This document shows, one piece after another, positions 16,506 through 24,974 of a DNA stretch of 54,531 bases (its first letter is position 1; each line of letters begins with the position of its first letter). The translations under genes were made by a program, and so were the position numbers. Under the pieces are notes generated by a model. The model saw only the letters and a list, made by a program, of their open reading frames with translations, ran no database searches and was not told the DNA's origin. The stretch covers positions 1-54,531 of the forward strand of contig CALWYD010000017.1 of the NCBI GenBank assembly GCA_944385675.1, in the 5' to 3' direction. This DNA comes from an uncultured Oscillospiraceae bacterium (lineage in GTDB: Bacteria > Bacillota > Clostridia > Oscillospirales > Oscillospiraceae).

Positions 16506-18149
16506 TTATTCGGCGGAAATCATATAATAGTACACGGGCTGACCGCCAGGAATGAGGTTAACCTCAGCATTGGGACAGGCGGCGGAGAAAATTTTCTCTG
16601 CCCGCTGGGCCTGTTCTTCGGTCACGTCCTCACCGTAGAAGATGGAAACAAAATCTGCTGCCTGGTGACTGTCCGAGTGGGCCAGCCGGTCCAGAAGCGC
16701 CTCCAAGTCCTGGTCGGTACCAAAGAGCTGGCCTTCCTCCAGGGCTAGGTAGTCCCCCTGTTTGATGGCAAAACCGTCAAAATCGGAGTTGCGGGCGGCG
16801 TAGGTGATTTCACTGGTGCGTACCTTGGCAAAGGCATCTGTCATGGCAGCCGTGTTGTCCTCTTCGCTGGCCTCCGGATCTGCCGCCAGCATGGCGGAGA
16901 TGCCCTGGGGTACCGTCCTGGTGGGCAGGATAACCACTTTCTTGTCCTCGCACAGGCGTATACACTGCTGGGCAGCCATGATGATGTTCTTGTTGTTGGG
17001 CAGAACATAGACAATTTCAGCCGGAGTGGCGTCAATTTCCTTCAGGATGTCTTGGGTGGAGGGATTCATGGTCTGACCGCCTCCCACCAGGCCGTCCACA
17101 CCCAGATCCTTAAATACGGCCTCCAGCCCGGAGCCGGCACACACGGCCACATAGCCGAACTTTTTCTCCGGAGCCGCTTTTGCAGGGGTGGCGGATTGCT
17201 GGGCCTGTGCCGCCTCCTCCAGGATCTCAGTGTGCTGCTCCCGCATATTTTCAATTTTCACCTTCAGCAAAGCGCCGTAGGTCAAGGCCTCCTGGAGAAC
17301 TAAACCGGGGTCGTTGGTGTGCACGTGGACTTTAATAATGTCGTCATCATCCACCAGTACCAAGCTGTCCCCCAGGTTATTACAGAAGCCCCGGAGAAGC
17401 TCCGGATCCTTTTTGCTGTCCCGGGAGCAGATAAACTCGGTGCAGTAGCCGAATTTGATTTCCTCTGTGGAAAAGGCGGAAAATTCCGCCTTGTCGGCCG
17501 GAGCCTCCCCCTCGGGGGCCAGCTCAGGCATAGGCAGGCCCCGCAGCTCATCCAGCATGCCATGGAGGATGACCAGGAAGCCCTTGCCGCCTGCATCCAC
17601 TACTCCCGCCTTTTTCAGCACGGGGTTTTGGTTAATGGTATTGTCCAGGGCCTTGTGCCCTTCCTCAATAGCAGCCTCCAGCACAGCTTCCAAATTGTCG
17701 TTTTCCCTGGCAAAGCCAGCGGCCCGGGCGGCAGCCAGCCGGGAGACGGTGAGGATGGTGCCTTCGGCAGGTTTCATCACCGCCTTGTAGGCGGCAGCCA
17801 CGCCGAAGTCCAGGGCAATGGCCAAATCCCGTCCATCCATAATCTCCTTGTCCTTAATGGCCTTGGCAAAACCCCGGAACAACAGGGACAGAATAACGCC
17901 CGAATTGCCCCGGGCACCCCGCAGCAGGGCGGAGGCAGTCCCCTGGGCAGCCTGGCCCACGGAGTCATAGCGCTTGGAGCTCATATCCGGTACGGCGGCG
18001 CCAATGGTCAGGGACATGTTGGTGCCGGTGTCCCCATCGGGGACAGGGAAGACGTTCAGATCGTTAATGGCCTGTTTTTGGGCGCTGATGGCGGCCGCCC
18101 CATGGATAACCATCCGCTGGAAGGCAGCCGCGTCAATATTTTGAATCAT
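16506..18149 (-). CDS. fakA: Fatty acid kinase subunit A (FakA/YloV, DAK2 domain)
   Basis: A 547-residue protein of normal family length. The N-terminal DhaL-like ATP-binding domain (about 1-200) has VFPVPDGDTGTNMSLT with the magnesium-binding aspartates, and SALLRGARGNSGVILSLL. A linker and a C-terminal domain follow, including LPNNKNIIMAAQQ. With a DegV-type FakB carrying the acyl chain, FakA phosphorylates exogenous fatty acids for phospholipid synthesis. It lies 27 nt downstream of the Asp23/Gls24 gene, the conserved Firmicute order (yloU-yloV). No fakB is in the window. Confidence 0.94.
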   Translation of the reverse strand: MIQNIDAAAFQRMVIHGAAAISAQKQAINDLNVFPVPDGDTGTNMSLTIGAAVPDMSSKRYDSVGQAAQGTASALLRGARGNSGVILSLLFRGFAKAIKDKEIMDGRDLAIALDFGVAAAYKAVMKPAEGTILTVSRLAAARAAGFARENDNLEAVLEAAIEEGHKALDNTINQNPVLKKAGVVDAGGKGFLVILHGMLDELRGLPMPELAPEGEAPADKAEFSAFSTEEIKFGYCTEFICSRDSKKDPELLRGFCNNLGDSLVLVDDDDIIKVHVHTNDPGLVLQEALTYGALLKVKIENMREQHTEILEEAAQAQQSATPAKAAPEKKFGYVAVCAGSGLEAVFKDLGVDGLVGGGQTMNPSTQDILKEIDATPAEIVYVLPNNKNIIMAAQQCIRLCEDKKVVILPTRTVPQGISAMLAADPEASEEDNTAAMTDAFAKVRTSEITYAARNSDFDGFAIKQGDYLALEEGQLFGTDQDLEALLDRLAHSDSHQAADFVSIFYGEDVTEEQAQRAEKIFSAACPNAEVNLIPGGQPVYYYMISAE

Positions 18150-18176
18150 GTCGGCAAAATTCCTTTCTCCGAATGG

Positions 18177-18524
18177 TTAAAAGCGCATGGAGTCCACGCA
18201 CACGTCTACCGAGGCCACTTCCACGCCGGTGGTCTTGCTGACCACATAGCGCACCTCGCTCATAATGGAGCGGCACACAGCCATAAGATTGACCCCGTTT
18301 TCTACAATGATGTGCAGCTCAATAGAGACGGTCCCGTCCTCGTTGTAATATACCTTGACGCCCTTGGCCATGGATGCCCGCTTGAGCAGGTGAACCAGGC
18401 CGTCGGTCTTGGAGCGCACCGCCATGCCTTTCACGCCGTAGCAGTTGGTGGCCGCGCTGCCGGTGATGGCGGTAAACACGTCACTGCTGATGCGGATCTC
18501 GCCCAGATCGTTTTGCAGTTTCAT
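18177..18524 (-). CDS. Asp23/Gls24 family envelope stress response protein (YloU)
   Basis: A complete 115-residue Asp23/Gls24-family protein (GEIRISSDVFTAITGSAA, then GMAVR, and a conserved C-terminal VASVDVCVDSMRF). Family members are small cytoplasmic or membrane-associated proteins linked to envelope homeostasis; the biochemical role is unclear. It is the first gene of the fakA operon, behind GGAAAGGAAGG at ATG 18524. Confidence 0.92.
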   Translation of the reverse strand: MKLQNDLGEIRISSDVFTAITGSAATNCYGVKGMAVRSKTDGLVHLLKRASMAKGVKVYYNEDGTVSIELHIIVENGVNLMAVCRSIMSEVRYVVSKTTGVEVASVDVCVDSMRF

Positions 18525-18579
18525 AGGGCATTACCTTCCTTTCCCGCAGGGTAAGGGATTTGATATGAATACACCTTAC

Positions 18580-18608
18580 ATTGTATTCGATTTTCACCAA
18601 AAATACAA
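18580..18608 (-). promoter_or_regulatory. Promoter of the yloU-fakA operon
   Basis: On the minus strand: TTGTAT (18608-18603), 17 bp, TACAAT (18585-18580). Confidence 0.55.
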
Positions 18609-18673
18609 GCCCCAATTCCCCCCTGTGCCCTTCCCTTCTGCCGGCAGAATTCCCTCTTCTTCGCCCACCCTCG

Positions 18674-18707
18674 TTCGACGCCTATTTTCCAAAAAATGGA
18701 ATATAAT
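18674..18707 (+). promoter_or_regulatory. spoIIE promoter with a candidate Spo0A box
   Basis: TATAAT (18702-18707) has no sigma-A -35 at normal spacing. A TTCGACG (18674-18680), one mismatch from the inverted 0A box TTCGACA, lies 22 bp upstream. In Bacillus, Spo0A-activated sigma-A promoters such as spoIIE and spoIIG have a wide spacer and 0A boxes over the -35, which fits. Confidence 0.5.
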
Positions 18708-18748
18708 AGGAGCAAATTCCCACAGGACAAGCTACGGAGGATATGGGC

Positions 18749-21088
18749 ATGACAGCCAAAGAGACCATGAAGAGTAAATTGATCCGGCTGCGCAGACAGG
18801 CGGGGGAGACAGGACAGGTGCGTCTGTCTGTCTCAGCAGTCAGTCTGGGGGCAGAGACAGCTATCCACTTTCTGTTGGCGGCAATTTTGGCGGGGGCGGC
18901 TCTGCCGGGTGATTGTGCCCCCTTTGGGATCGCAATGGTGGCCGCTTCAGGGGCCGGACTGCGGGGGGCAGCGGCCCTGGCGGGCAGCTGCTTTGGGTAT
19001 CTGTGCATGCTGGGGTTTTCTCAGGGGCTTCGCCACGCCTCGGCGGCGGTACTTACCTTTGCGGTGACCTTTGCCTTTTATGACCTGCGCTGGTTTCGGC
19101 GGCGCTGGGTAGTCCCGGTGCTGGGGGGCCTCTTTACCGCCTTTACTGGGTCCATTCTGCTGTCCCAGGGGGGCTGGGGTGAGCGGGAGAGTGCGGCTCT
19201 GGTGCTGGAAGCTTTGTTGGCGACAGGAGCCGCCTGGTGCTACCGGGAGGCCTTGCCCGCCTTGGATCGGGGCAGGGAGGACAGGCTGCAATCTCCGGCA
19301 GGGCGGGGGAGCGTGCTGGTACTCCTTTGCACCCTACTTATCGCTCTGGAGCCGATAGACCTGTGGGAGGGAATTTCCCTGGGAGGCCTGCTGGCAGCCT
19401 TAGGGGCGCTGTGTGCTGCCTGGCAGGGGGGAGCGGGTCCGGGAGCAGTCACCGGAATGGTGTTGGGCAGCGGAATGGATTTGGCCGGCGGCGGTGCGCC
19501 GGTGTATACCATGGCCCTGGGTCTGGCCGGCCTGGGGGCCGGGCTGTGCCGGGGCAGCCGGCGGATTCAGTCGGCGCTGGCCTGCGCGCTGGCAGGGGGA
19601 GGGACAATGCTGGCGCTGTGGGGTCGGGGCCTGCCTCTGTCTGTACTGTATGAGATATTTCTGGCCTGCGGGGCCTTCCTGCTGCTGCCCCGGCGTCCCC
19701 TTCGGCGGCTGGGGGTATGGCTGGCCCCTGACCCGGCGGGGCCGGCGGATATGAGGGGGCAGAAGCTGGCGCGGGAGAAGCTGGAGGCCACGGCCCGGGC
19801 CTTCCGTACCCTGGGAGAATCTCTGCGCACCGCCTTCCGTTCCCCTCGGAACGACAATGATGTCTCTGTGGTCTTTGATCGGGCGGCCAGCCGGGTGTGC
19901 CGCAGTTGTTCCCTGCGGGAGCGCTGCTGGAAGCGGGACTATACCACTACGTTTAATGCCCTCAACGACGCTACTCCCGCCATGGTGGAGCGGGGCAGGG
20001 CGGAAGGAGGGGATTTCCCCAGGCACTTTGCTGACCGCTGCCTTCGCTTCCCGGCCTTTTTGGAGGCGGTGAACCAGGAGCTGACCGCCCTCTTTTACCG
20101 CCGGCAGTATAACGCCCGGGTAAAGGAGAGCCGGGAGGCGGTGTGCCGACAGTACCTCCAGCTCTCCGATCTGCTGGGGACGGCGGCGGCGGAGCTGAGC
20201 CGTGAACTGGTCCCGGATCCAGTAGGGGAGCGGAGGCTGCGTCAGAAGATCGCGGAACTGGGCCTGGATGTGCGGGCGGCGGTGTTCCGGGACAGCCGGG
20301 GCATGCTGCGGGTAGAAGCGGAGGGTGCGGGCTGCGCCGCCCTGGCCCGAGGAAACCGGACAGGGGAGCTGTCCGCTCTGCTGGGAGTACCCCTGCGCCT
20401 GGAGCGGGAGGGGCGGGAGAGCCTGTCCCTGCTGCAGGAGGAGCCGCTGATGGCGGTAGCGGGGATAGCGGCCCGCAAAAAAAGCGGGGAGACAGTGAGC
20501 GGGGACGCCGGAACCTACTTCAAGCGTTCTGACGGCAGACTCTATGTGCTGTTGTGCGACGGAATGGGCAGCGGACCGGAGGCCAATCGGGAGAGCTCCC
20601 TGGCAGTGCGGCTGTTGGAGCAGCTGCTTCAGGCGGGGGTGGAGGCTCGGCAGGCTCTGTCCACCCTGTCCTCCGCTTTGGCGCTGCGGGGGGAGGAGAC
20701 GGGAGGCTTTACCACGGTGGATCTTCTGGAACTGGATCTGTTTACCGGGGAGGGGGAGCTGTATAAGCTGGGGGCCGCTCCCACCTATGTGAAGAAGAAG
20801 GAGGGGGTACAGCGCCTGTCCGGTACTTCCCTGCCCGCGGGGCTGGGAGAGGGAGAGGGACCACCTCTGGATCGCTTTTCCCTGCGCCTTGTGCCGGGAG
20901 ACTGTGTGCTTATGGTCAGCGACGGGGTATGCGGCGGGGAGGAGGACGGCTGGGTTCGGGAAAAGCTTTCCGCCTTTGACGGGGCCAGTCCCAAGGATTT
21001 GGCCCGGGAGCTGATTACCACCAGCCCCCAGCAGGCCACTGACGACAGCACCGCTCTGGTTATTCGGCTGGAAAAGCGCAGGCCGTGA
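18749..21088 (+). CDS. spoIIE: Stage II sporulation protein E (SpoIIE)
   Basis: A 779-residue SpoIIE, the membrane-bound PP2C phosphatase that dephosphorylates SpoIIAA in the forespore and so activates sigma-F; it also acts at the polar septum. The N-terminal third has about ten membrane helices (ending near 310). A cytoplasmic oligomerisation region follows, with a Cys-rich CRSCSLRERCW segment. The C-terminal PP2C domain has LLCDGMGSGPEAN and LMVSDGVCGG, which supply metal-binding aspartates. I chose the second ATG (18749) because GGAGG lies eight bases before it and only two before the first ATG at 18743. Confidence 0.95.
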   Translation: MTAKETMKSKLIRLRRQAGETGQVRLSVSAVSLGAETAIHFLLAAILAGAALPGDCAPFGIAMVAASGAGLRGAAALAGSCFGYLCMLGFSQGLRHASAAVLTFAVTFAFYDLRWFRRRWVVPVLGGLFTAFTGSILLSQGGWGERESAALVLEALLATGAAWCYREALPALDRGREDRLQSPAGRGSVLVLLCTLLIALEPIDLWEGISLGGLLAALGALCAAWQGGAGPGAVTGMVLGSGMDLAGGGAPVYTMALGLAGLGAGLCRGSRRIQSALACALAGGGTMLALWGRGLPLSVLYEIFLACGAFLLLPRRPLRRLGVWLAPDPAGPADMRGQKLAREKLEATARAFRTLGESLRTAFRSPRNDNDVSVVFDRAASRVCRSCSLRERCWKRDYTTTFNALNDATPAMVERGRAEGGDFPRHFADRCLRFPAFLEAVNQELTALFYRRQYNARVKESREAVCRQYLQLSDLLGTAAAELSRELVPDPVGERRLRQKIAELGLDVRAAVFRDSRGMLRVEAEGAGCAALARGNRTGELSALLGVPLRLEREGRESLSLLQEEPLMAVAGIAARKKSGETVSGDAGTYFKRSDGRLYVLLCDGMGSGPEANRESSLAVRLLEQLLQAGVEARQALSTLSSALALRGEETGGFTTVDLLELDLFTGEGELYKLGAAPTYVKKKEGVQRLSGTSLPAGLGEGEGPPLDRFSLRLVPGDCVLMVSDGVCGGEEDGWVREKLSAFDGASPKDLARELITTSPQQATDDSTALVIRLEKRRP

Positions 21089-21094
21089 TGAAAT

Positions 21095-21124
21095 AAAAAG
21101 GAGCCCGCCTTGGCGGGCTCCTTT
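21095..21124 (+). terminator. Terminator of spoIIE
   Basis: AAAAAGGAGCCCGCC-TTGG-(C)GGGCTCCTTTC stem-loop directly after the stop codon. Confidence 0.9.
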
Positions 21125-21163
21125 CACTGTCAATCTGTCAACAGAGACTGGTGAGAGAAGCGA

Positions 21164-22906
21164 TTATGCCTCCCCTGGCATGTTCCAGCCCTTGTGGTCG
21201 GTATGGAGCAGCTGTTCAGACAGATGGCTCAGGGGTTGTCCCAGGTATTCCCGGTACAGGGCCTGAACCTGGGGGTTTTCGTGGGAGAAGCGCAGGGGAG
21301 CCTTCCGATCCAGTTGGTAGAGCTGGTCGCCCCTGGTGCTGCCCAGCTCTCGGTCCTCCTTGTCAATGGGCTGGCCTCCCCCGCCTACGCAGCCGCCGGG
21401 ACAGGCCATGACCTCCACAAAGTCGTAGTGAACTTTCCCAGCCAGCAGCCGCTCCAGCAGGCGGCGGGTGTTGCCCAGACCGCTGACCACGGCGCAGCGC
21501 AGGGACGTGCCTGCCAGGTCATAGGTGGCCTCCCGCAGGCCGGGCCCCACCCGCACAGCGGTAAAGGCCTCCGGATCCGGATTGGCGCCGGTGAGCAGAT
21601 AGCTGGCAGTACGCAGGGCGGCCTCCATGACCCCGCCTGTGGCGCCGAAGATGACCCCGGCGCCGGAGGAAACCCCCATGGGGTCATCCAGAGGCTCCTC
21701 GGGAAGGAGGGCGGGGGTGAGTTTGTCCGAACGAACCATGCGGGCAAACTCCCGGGTGGTGAGCACCAGATCCACGTCGGGGCCCTGCGCAGTGGCCATG
21801 GTGGGCAGTTCGCTTTCCGCCTTTTTGGCCACACAGGGCATGATGGACACGCAGAAGATACGTTCCGGTTCCACCCCCAGCTTTTGGGCCAGCCAGCTCT
21901 TGGCTACGCTGCCGAACATCTGCTGGGGAGATTTGGCGGTAGACAGCTGTCCGGTAAGCTGGGGGTACTGCCCCTTCAGAAAACGCACCCACCCCGGGCA
22001 GCAGCTGGTGAACATGGGCCAGCGCTCCAACTGGCCGTCCTTTAGACGCCGGAGCAGTTCACTTCCCTCTTCCATAATGGTCAAATCTGCGGTAAAGGTG
22101 GTGTCGAAGATGTATTGAAAGCCCAGGCGGCGTAGGCAGGCAGCAATGCGGCCCATGGTGGCCAGCTCCCGGGGCAGACCCAGGGCCTCGCCCCAGGCGG
22201 CCCGGACCGCGGGGGCCACCTGGACCACTGTTACCTTGTCCGGGTCGGCCAGGGCGGCAAAGGCGCGCTGGGTGTCGTCCCGCTCCCGCAGGCCGCCGGT
22301 GGGACAGTGGGTGATGCACTGGCCGCACAGGGCGCAGTCAGAGTCCTTTATAACCCGGTTGCCCGACACGTCAATATTGGTGCGGCTTCCCGTGCCGGCC
22401 ACATCCCAGATATTCAGGGACTGCACCTTGTCGCACACCTGGACGCAGCGCATGCACTTGATACACTTGTTGTAGTCGTGGTAGAGGGGGTAGGTGGTGG
22501 TCCAGGCCATACGCAGCCCCTGGGGCAGCTGGGTCTCATAGGGCACCTCCAGGATGCCCAGGTCGTTGGCCGTGTCCTGAAGCTGGCAGTTTCCGCTGCG
22601 CACACAGGTGGCGCATTTGCAGTCGTGCTGGGAAAGGATCAGCTCCACATTGACCCTTCGGGTGGCCCTTGCCCGAGGGGAGTTGGTTCGAACCACCATC
22701 CCCTCCTGGACAGGGTTGTTGCAGGCGGTGACCATAGCCCGCTCCCCCTCCACTTCCACGCAGCAGACCCGGCAGGCGGCAATTTCGTTGAGCCCTTTCA
22801 AATAGCACAGGTGTGGAATGCGGATATCTGCCGTCCGGGCGGCCTCCAGAATAGTGGTTCCCTGGGGCACACGGACGGTTTTGCCGTCAATGGTAAGAGT
22901 TACCAC
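21164..22906 (-). CDS. [FeFe] hydrogenase large subunit with NuoG-like N-terminus
   Basis: A 580-residue hydrogenase that reduces protons or oxidises H2. From the N-terminus: a plant-type [2Fe-2S] domain (C34, C45, C48, C62), a His-ligated [4Fe-4S] motif (H94, C98, C101, C107), and two ferredoxin [4Fe-4S] motifs (C148/151/154/158 and C191/194/197/201). The H-cluster domain follows with all three signatures: L1 TSCCPGW (C302, C303), L2 MPCVAKKAE (C358) and L3 VMACPGGCVGGG (C502, C506). GTG start 22906 overlaps the upstream flavoprotein by 7 bp. There is no NuoE/NuoF-like diaphorase pair. The partner is a GltD-like protein, which resembles the glutamate-synthase-linked group A2 layout. Maturases HydEFG are not in the window. 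Confidence 0.95.
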   Translation of the reverse strand: MVTLTIDGKTVRVPQGTTILEAARTADIRIPHLCYLKGLNEIAACRVCCVEVEGERAMVTACNNPVQEGMVVRTNSPRARATRRVNVELILSQHDCKCATCVRSGNCQLQDTANDLGILEVPYETQLPQGLRMAWTTTYPLYHDYNKCIKCMRCVQVCDKVQSLNIWDVAGTGSRTNIDVSGNRVIKDSDCALCGQCITHCPTGGLRERDDTQRAFAALADPDKVTVVQVAPAVRAAWGEALGLPRELATMGRIAACLRRLGFQYIFDTTFTADLTIMEEGSELLRRLKDGQLERWPMFTSCCPGWVRFLKGQYPQLTGQLSTAKSPQQMFGSVAKSWLAQKLGVEPERIFCVSIMPCVAKKAESELPTMATAQGPDVDLVLTTREFARMVRSDKLTPALLPEEPLDDPMGVSSGAGVIFGATGGVMEAALRTASYLLTGANPDPEAFTAVRVGPGLREATYDLAGTSLRCAVVSGLGNTRRLLERLLAGKVHYDFVEVMACPGGCVGGGGQPIDKEDRELGSTRGDQLYQLDRKAPLRFSHENPQVQALYREYLGQPLSHLSEQLLHTDHKGWNMPGEA

Positions 22907-24735
22907 TCCGTACTCCTCCCTCCTTTGAAAATTCCGTAGCCAAAATGGTCGCAGCGCAGGCAGCGGCTGGACTCCTGAGCGGCCTCTTCGGGGGTCATGC
23001 CCTGCTTGAGCAGCTCGAAGCTGCCTCGGTAGTCCGTCAGGTGCCGGTTTTTCAGATTGACCCTTCCGCAGGGGGGCGTACTGGTCAGGTGAGCGGGGGG
23101 AATGTCCACCAGACAGCGAATTTTGTGTTCAAAGCCCAGATAGCTGTCGATGTTTGCGGCAGCCACCTTGCCCGCAGCCACCGCCCGGATGACGGTGGCC
23201 GGGCCGGAAACGGCGTCGCCGCCGGCAAATACGTTGTCCACCCCTGGCACCGCACTGGTCAAGTCGGCCTGGATGGCGCCCCGCACGGTGGACACACCCA
23301 CCGGCTCAAAGGGCTTGGCCTCAATGGCCTGGCCGATGGCCACAATGACGTAGTCGCAGGGGATGCGGAACTCCTGCTCCGCCGCATCTCCCGGCTTTGG
23401 GCGGCCATCCCGCCCGTAGGCGCCGATAAGCTGGGGCCGGGTCCACAGGGCGGCCACCTTCCCCTGGCTGTCCGCCTCAATGCGGGCAGGGGCCTGGAGG
23501 GGCAGGATCTGGCACCCCTCGGCCATGGCTTCCTCAATCTCCTCCCCCAGGGCGGTCATGTCCTCCACCCGTCGCCGGTAGACGCAGGTAACCTGCTCCG
23601 CCCCCAGGCGCAGGGCGGTGCGGGTGGCGTCCATGGAGACGTTGCCGCCCCCCACAACGCACACCCGTTTTCCGGTGAAGTCGGGAGCGCGGCCCTCGCC
23701 CACATCCCGAAGCAGCTCCACGGCGCTGAGTACGTTCTTGGTGTCCTCCCCCTCAAGCCCCAGCTTTTTGTCGGTATGGGCGCCGATGGCAATGTAGACG
23801 GCGTCATATTGGCGCTGGATCTCCTCCATGGAGATGTCCTGTCCCACAGAGACGCCGGTATGTACCTGTACGCCCGCGGAGAGGATGTGGTTGATGTCCC
23901 GATCCAGCACCTGCTGGGGCAGGCGGTAGTCTGGGATGCCGTAGCGCAGCATGCCCCCCAGCTTGGGCCGCTGCTCATACACCGTGACGGTATGGCCCAT
24001 GAGGGACAGGTAGTAGGCGGCGGTCAGGCCGCCCGGCCCCCCGCCAATCACCGCCACAGTCTTTCCCGTATCCGGGGCCCGGTTGGGGGCGGGCAGGTCG
24101 GGGGAGTGGTCTACGGCAAACCGCTTCAGTCCGCAAATATTTACACTGTCATCCACCATGCGGCGGCGGCACTGGGCCTCGCAGGGGTGCTCACACACAT
24201 AGGCGCACACGGCGGGAAAGGGGTTGTCCTTGCGGATCAGGCGCACTGCGTCCTCATACCGTCCCTCCCGCACCAGGGCGATATAGCCCGGGATATCCAC
24301 ATGGGCGGGGCAGGTGGACACACAGGGGACGGGGTGGCTCAGGCCGCAGATGCACCGTCCATGGAGGACGTGCTCTTCATAGTCCTCCCGAAAACCCTGC
24401 ACACCGCTGAGCACCATATTGGCAGCCTCAAACCCGATGGCGCAGTCTGCCGAGTCGGCGATGACCCGGGCGGTACGCTCAATTAAGTCCACAGTTTCCA
24501 GCGTGGCGGTGCGGTCCAGCACATGCTCAATCAGAACCGCCAGCTGACCCAGTCCTACCCGGCAGGGGACACACTTCCCACATGTCTGCGCATGGCACAA
24601 ACGCAGGAAATTGAGGGACATGTCTACCGGACACAGCCCGGGCTGGCTGGCACTGATGCGCCGGCCCATATCCCGGTACAGACCGCTTAAGACGGTCTGG
24701 GCCTTGTCAGGGGTCTCAATTGATAGTCGGCTCAA
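22900..24735 (-). CDS. GltD-like NAD(P)H:ferredoxin-type flavoprotein with NuoF-type [4Fe-4S] N-terminus
   Basis: A 611-residue protein, translated from TTG 24735 behind a strong GGAGGAGGAG. Residues 1 to about 110 resemble the C-terminal [4Fe-4S] domain of NuoF (C52, C55, C58, C98). A GltD-type iron-sulfur region follows (CICGLSHPVPCVSTCPAHVDIPGY, then CEHPCEAQCRR). The FAD motif VIGGGPGGLTAAYYLS and NAD(P) motif VVGGGNVSMDATRTAL come next, with a closing SSRCLRCDHFG. It should pass electrons between NAD(P)H and the hydrogenase. No glutamate synthase large subunit is nearby, so glutamate synthesis is unlikely. Confidence 0.92.
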   Translation of the reverse strand: MSRLSIETPDKAQTVLSGLYRDMGRRISASQPGLCPVDMSLNFLRLCHAQTCGKCVPCRVGLGQLAVLIEHVLDRTATLETVDLIERTARVIADSADCAIGFEAANMVLSGVQGFREDYEEHVLHGRCICGLSHPVPCVSTCPAHVDIPGYIALVREGRYEDAVRLIRKDNPFPAVCAYVCEHPCEAQCRRRMVDDSVNICGLKRFAVDHSPDLPAPNRAPDTGKTVAVIGGGPGGLTAAYYLSLMGHTVTVYEQRPKLGGMLRYGIPDYRLPQQVLDRDINHILSAGVQVHTGVSVGQDISMEEIQRQYDAVYIAIGAHTDKKLGLEGEDTKNVLSAVELLRDVGEGRAPDFTGKRVCVVGGGNVSMDATRTALRLGAEQVTCVYRRRVEDMTALGEEIEEAMAEGCQILPLQAPARIEADSQGKVAALWTRPQLIGAYGRDGRPKPGDAAEQEFRIPCDYVIVAIGQAIEAKPFEPVGVSTVRGAIQADLTSAVPGVDNVFAGGDAVSGPATVIRAVAAGKVAAANIDSYLGFEHKIRCLVDIPPAHLTSTPPCGRVNLKNRHLTDYRGSFELLKQGMTPEEAAQESSRCLRCDHFGYGIFKGGRSTEW

Positions 24736-24826
24736 AATTGCTCCTCCTCCTTAGTTGACAGAGCTGGCAGAGAATGCCCCTGCCCCAAGTGCTGATGGGG
24801 ACGTGGTTTGAGAAAGGATACTATCT

Positions 24827-24844
24827 TTGTTAAACTTATCACAA
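24827..24844 (-). promoter_or_regulatory. Candidate Rex operator
   Basis: TTGTTAA-ACTT-ATCACAA is an 18-bp near-palindrome that matches the TTGTnAnnnnnnTnACAA pattern of Rex, the NADH/NAD+-sensing repressor of fermentative and hydrogenase genes in Clostridia. It overlaps the -10 region of the hydrogenase promoter. Confidence 0.7.
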
Positions 24845-24861
24845 ATTTTAGCATAGGTCAA
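24833..24861 (-). promoter_or_regulatory. Promoter of the hydrogenase operon
   Basis: On the minus strand: TTGACC (24861-24856), 17 bp, TAAGTT (24838-24833). The -10 is weak and lies inside the candidate Rex site, so bound Rex would block it. Confidence 0.5.
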
Positions 24862-24889
24862 TTACTTCTGCTTTTTATTTGCCTGCTGG

Positions 24890-24919
24890 TTGACAGAAAG
24901 CGGAAAAACCCGGTATGAT
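24890..24919 (+). promoter_or_regulatory. Promoter of the DUF3048 lipoprotein gene
   Basis: TTGACA (24890-24895), 18 bp, TATGAT (24914-24919). Confidence 0.8.
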
Positions 24920-24974
24920 ACGATTATAGATCAGGGACATGATGCTGCAGGAAAATGCCAGAGGGGGAATTGAT

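Noticed and set aside
17319-18554. 411-codon open frame antisense to fakA and yloU
   Set aside because: It is a GC-rich shadow of two convincing genes on the other strand, lacks a ribosome binding site and has no recognisable domains.
19400-21133. 577-codon open frame antisense to spoIIE
   Set aside because: It reads as low-complexity Gln/Pro/Gly/Arg sequence from codon bias and fully overlaps spoIIE.
22945-24486. 513-codon open frame antisense to the GltD-like gene
   Set aside because: Composition is typical of a shadow frame (Gly/His/Val rich), and the real gene opposite has all catalytic motifs.
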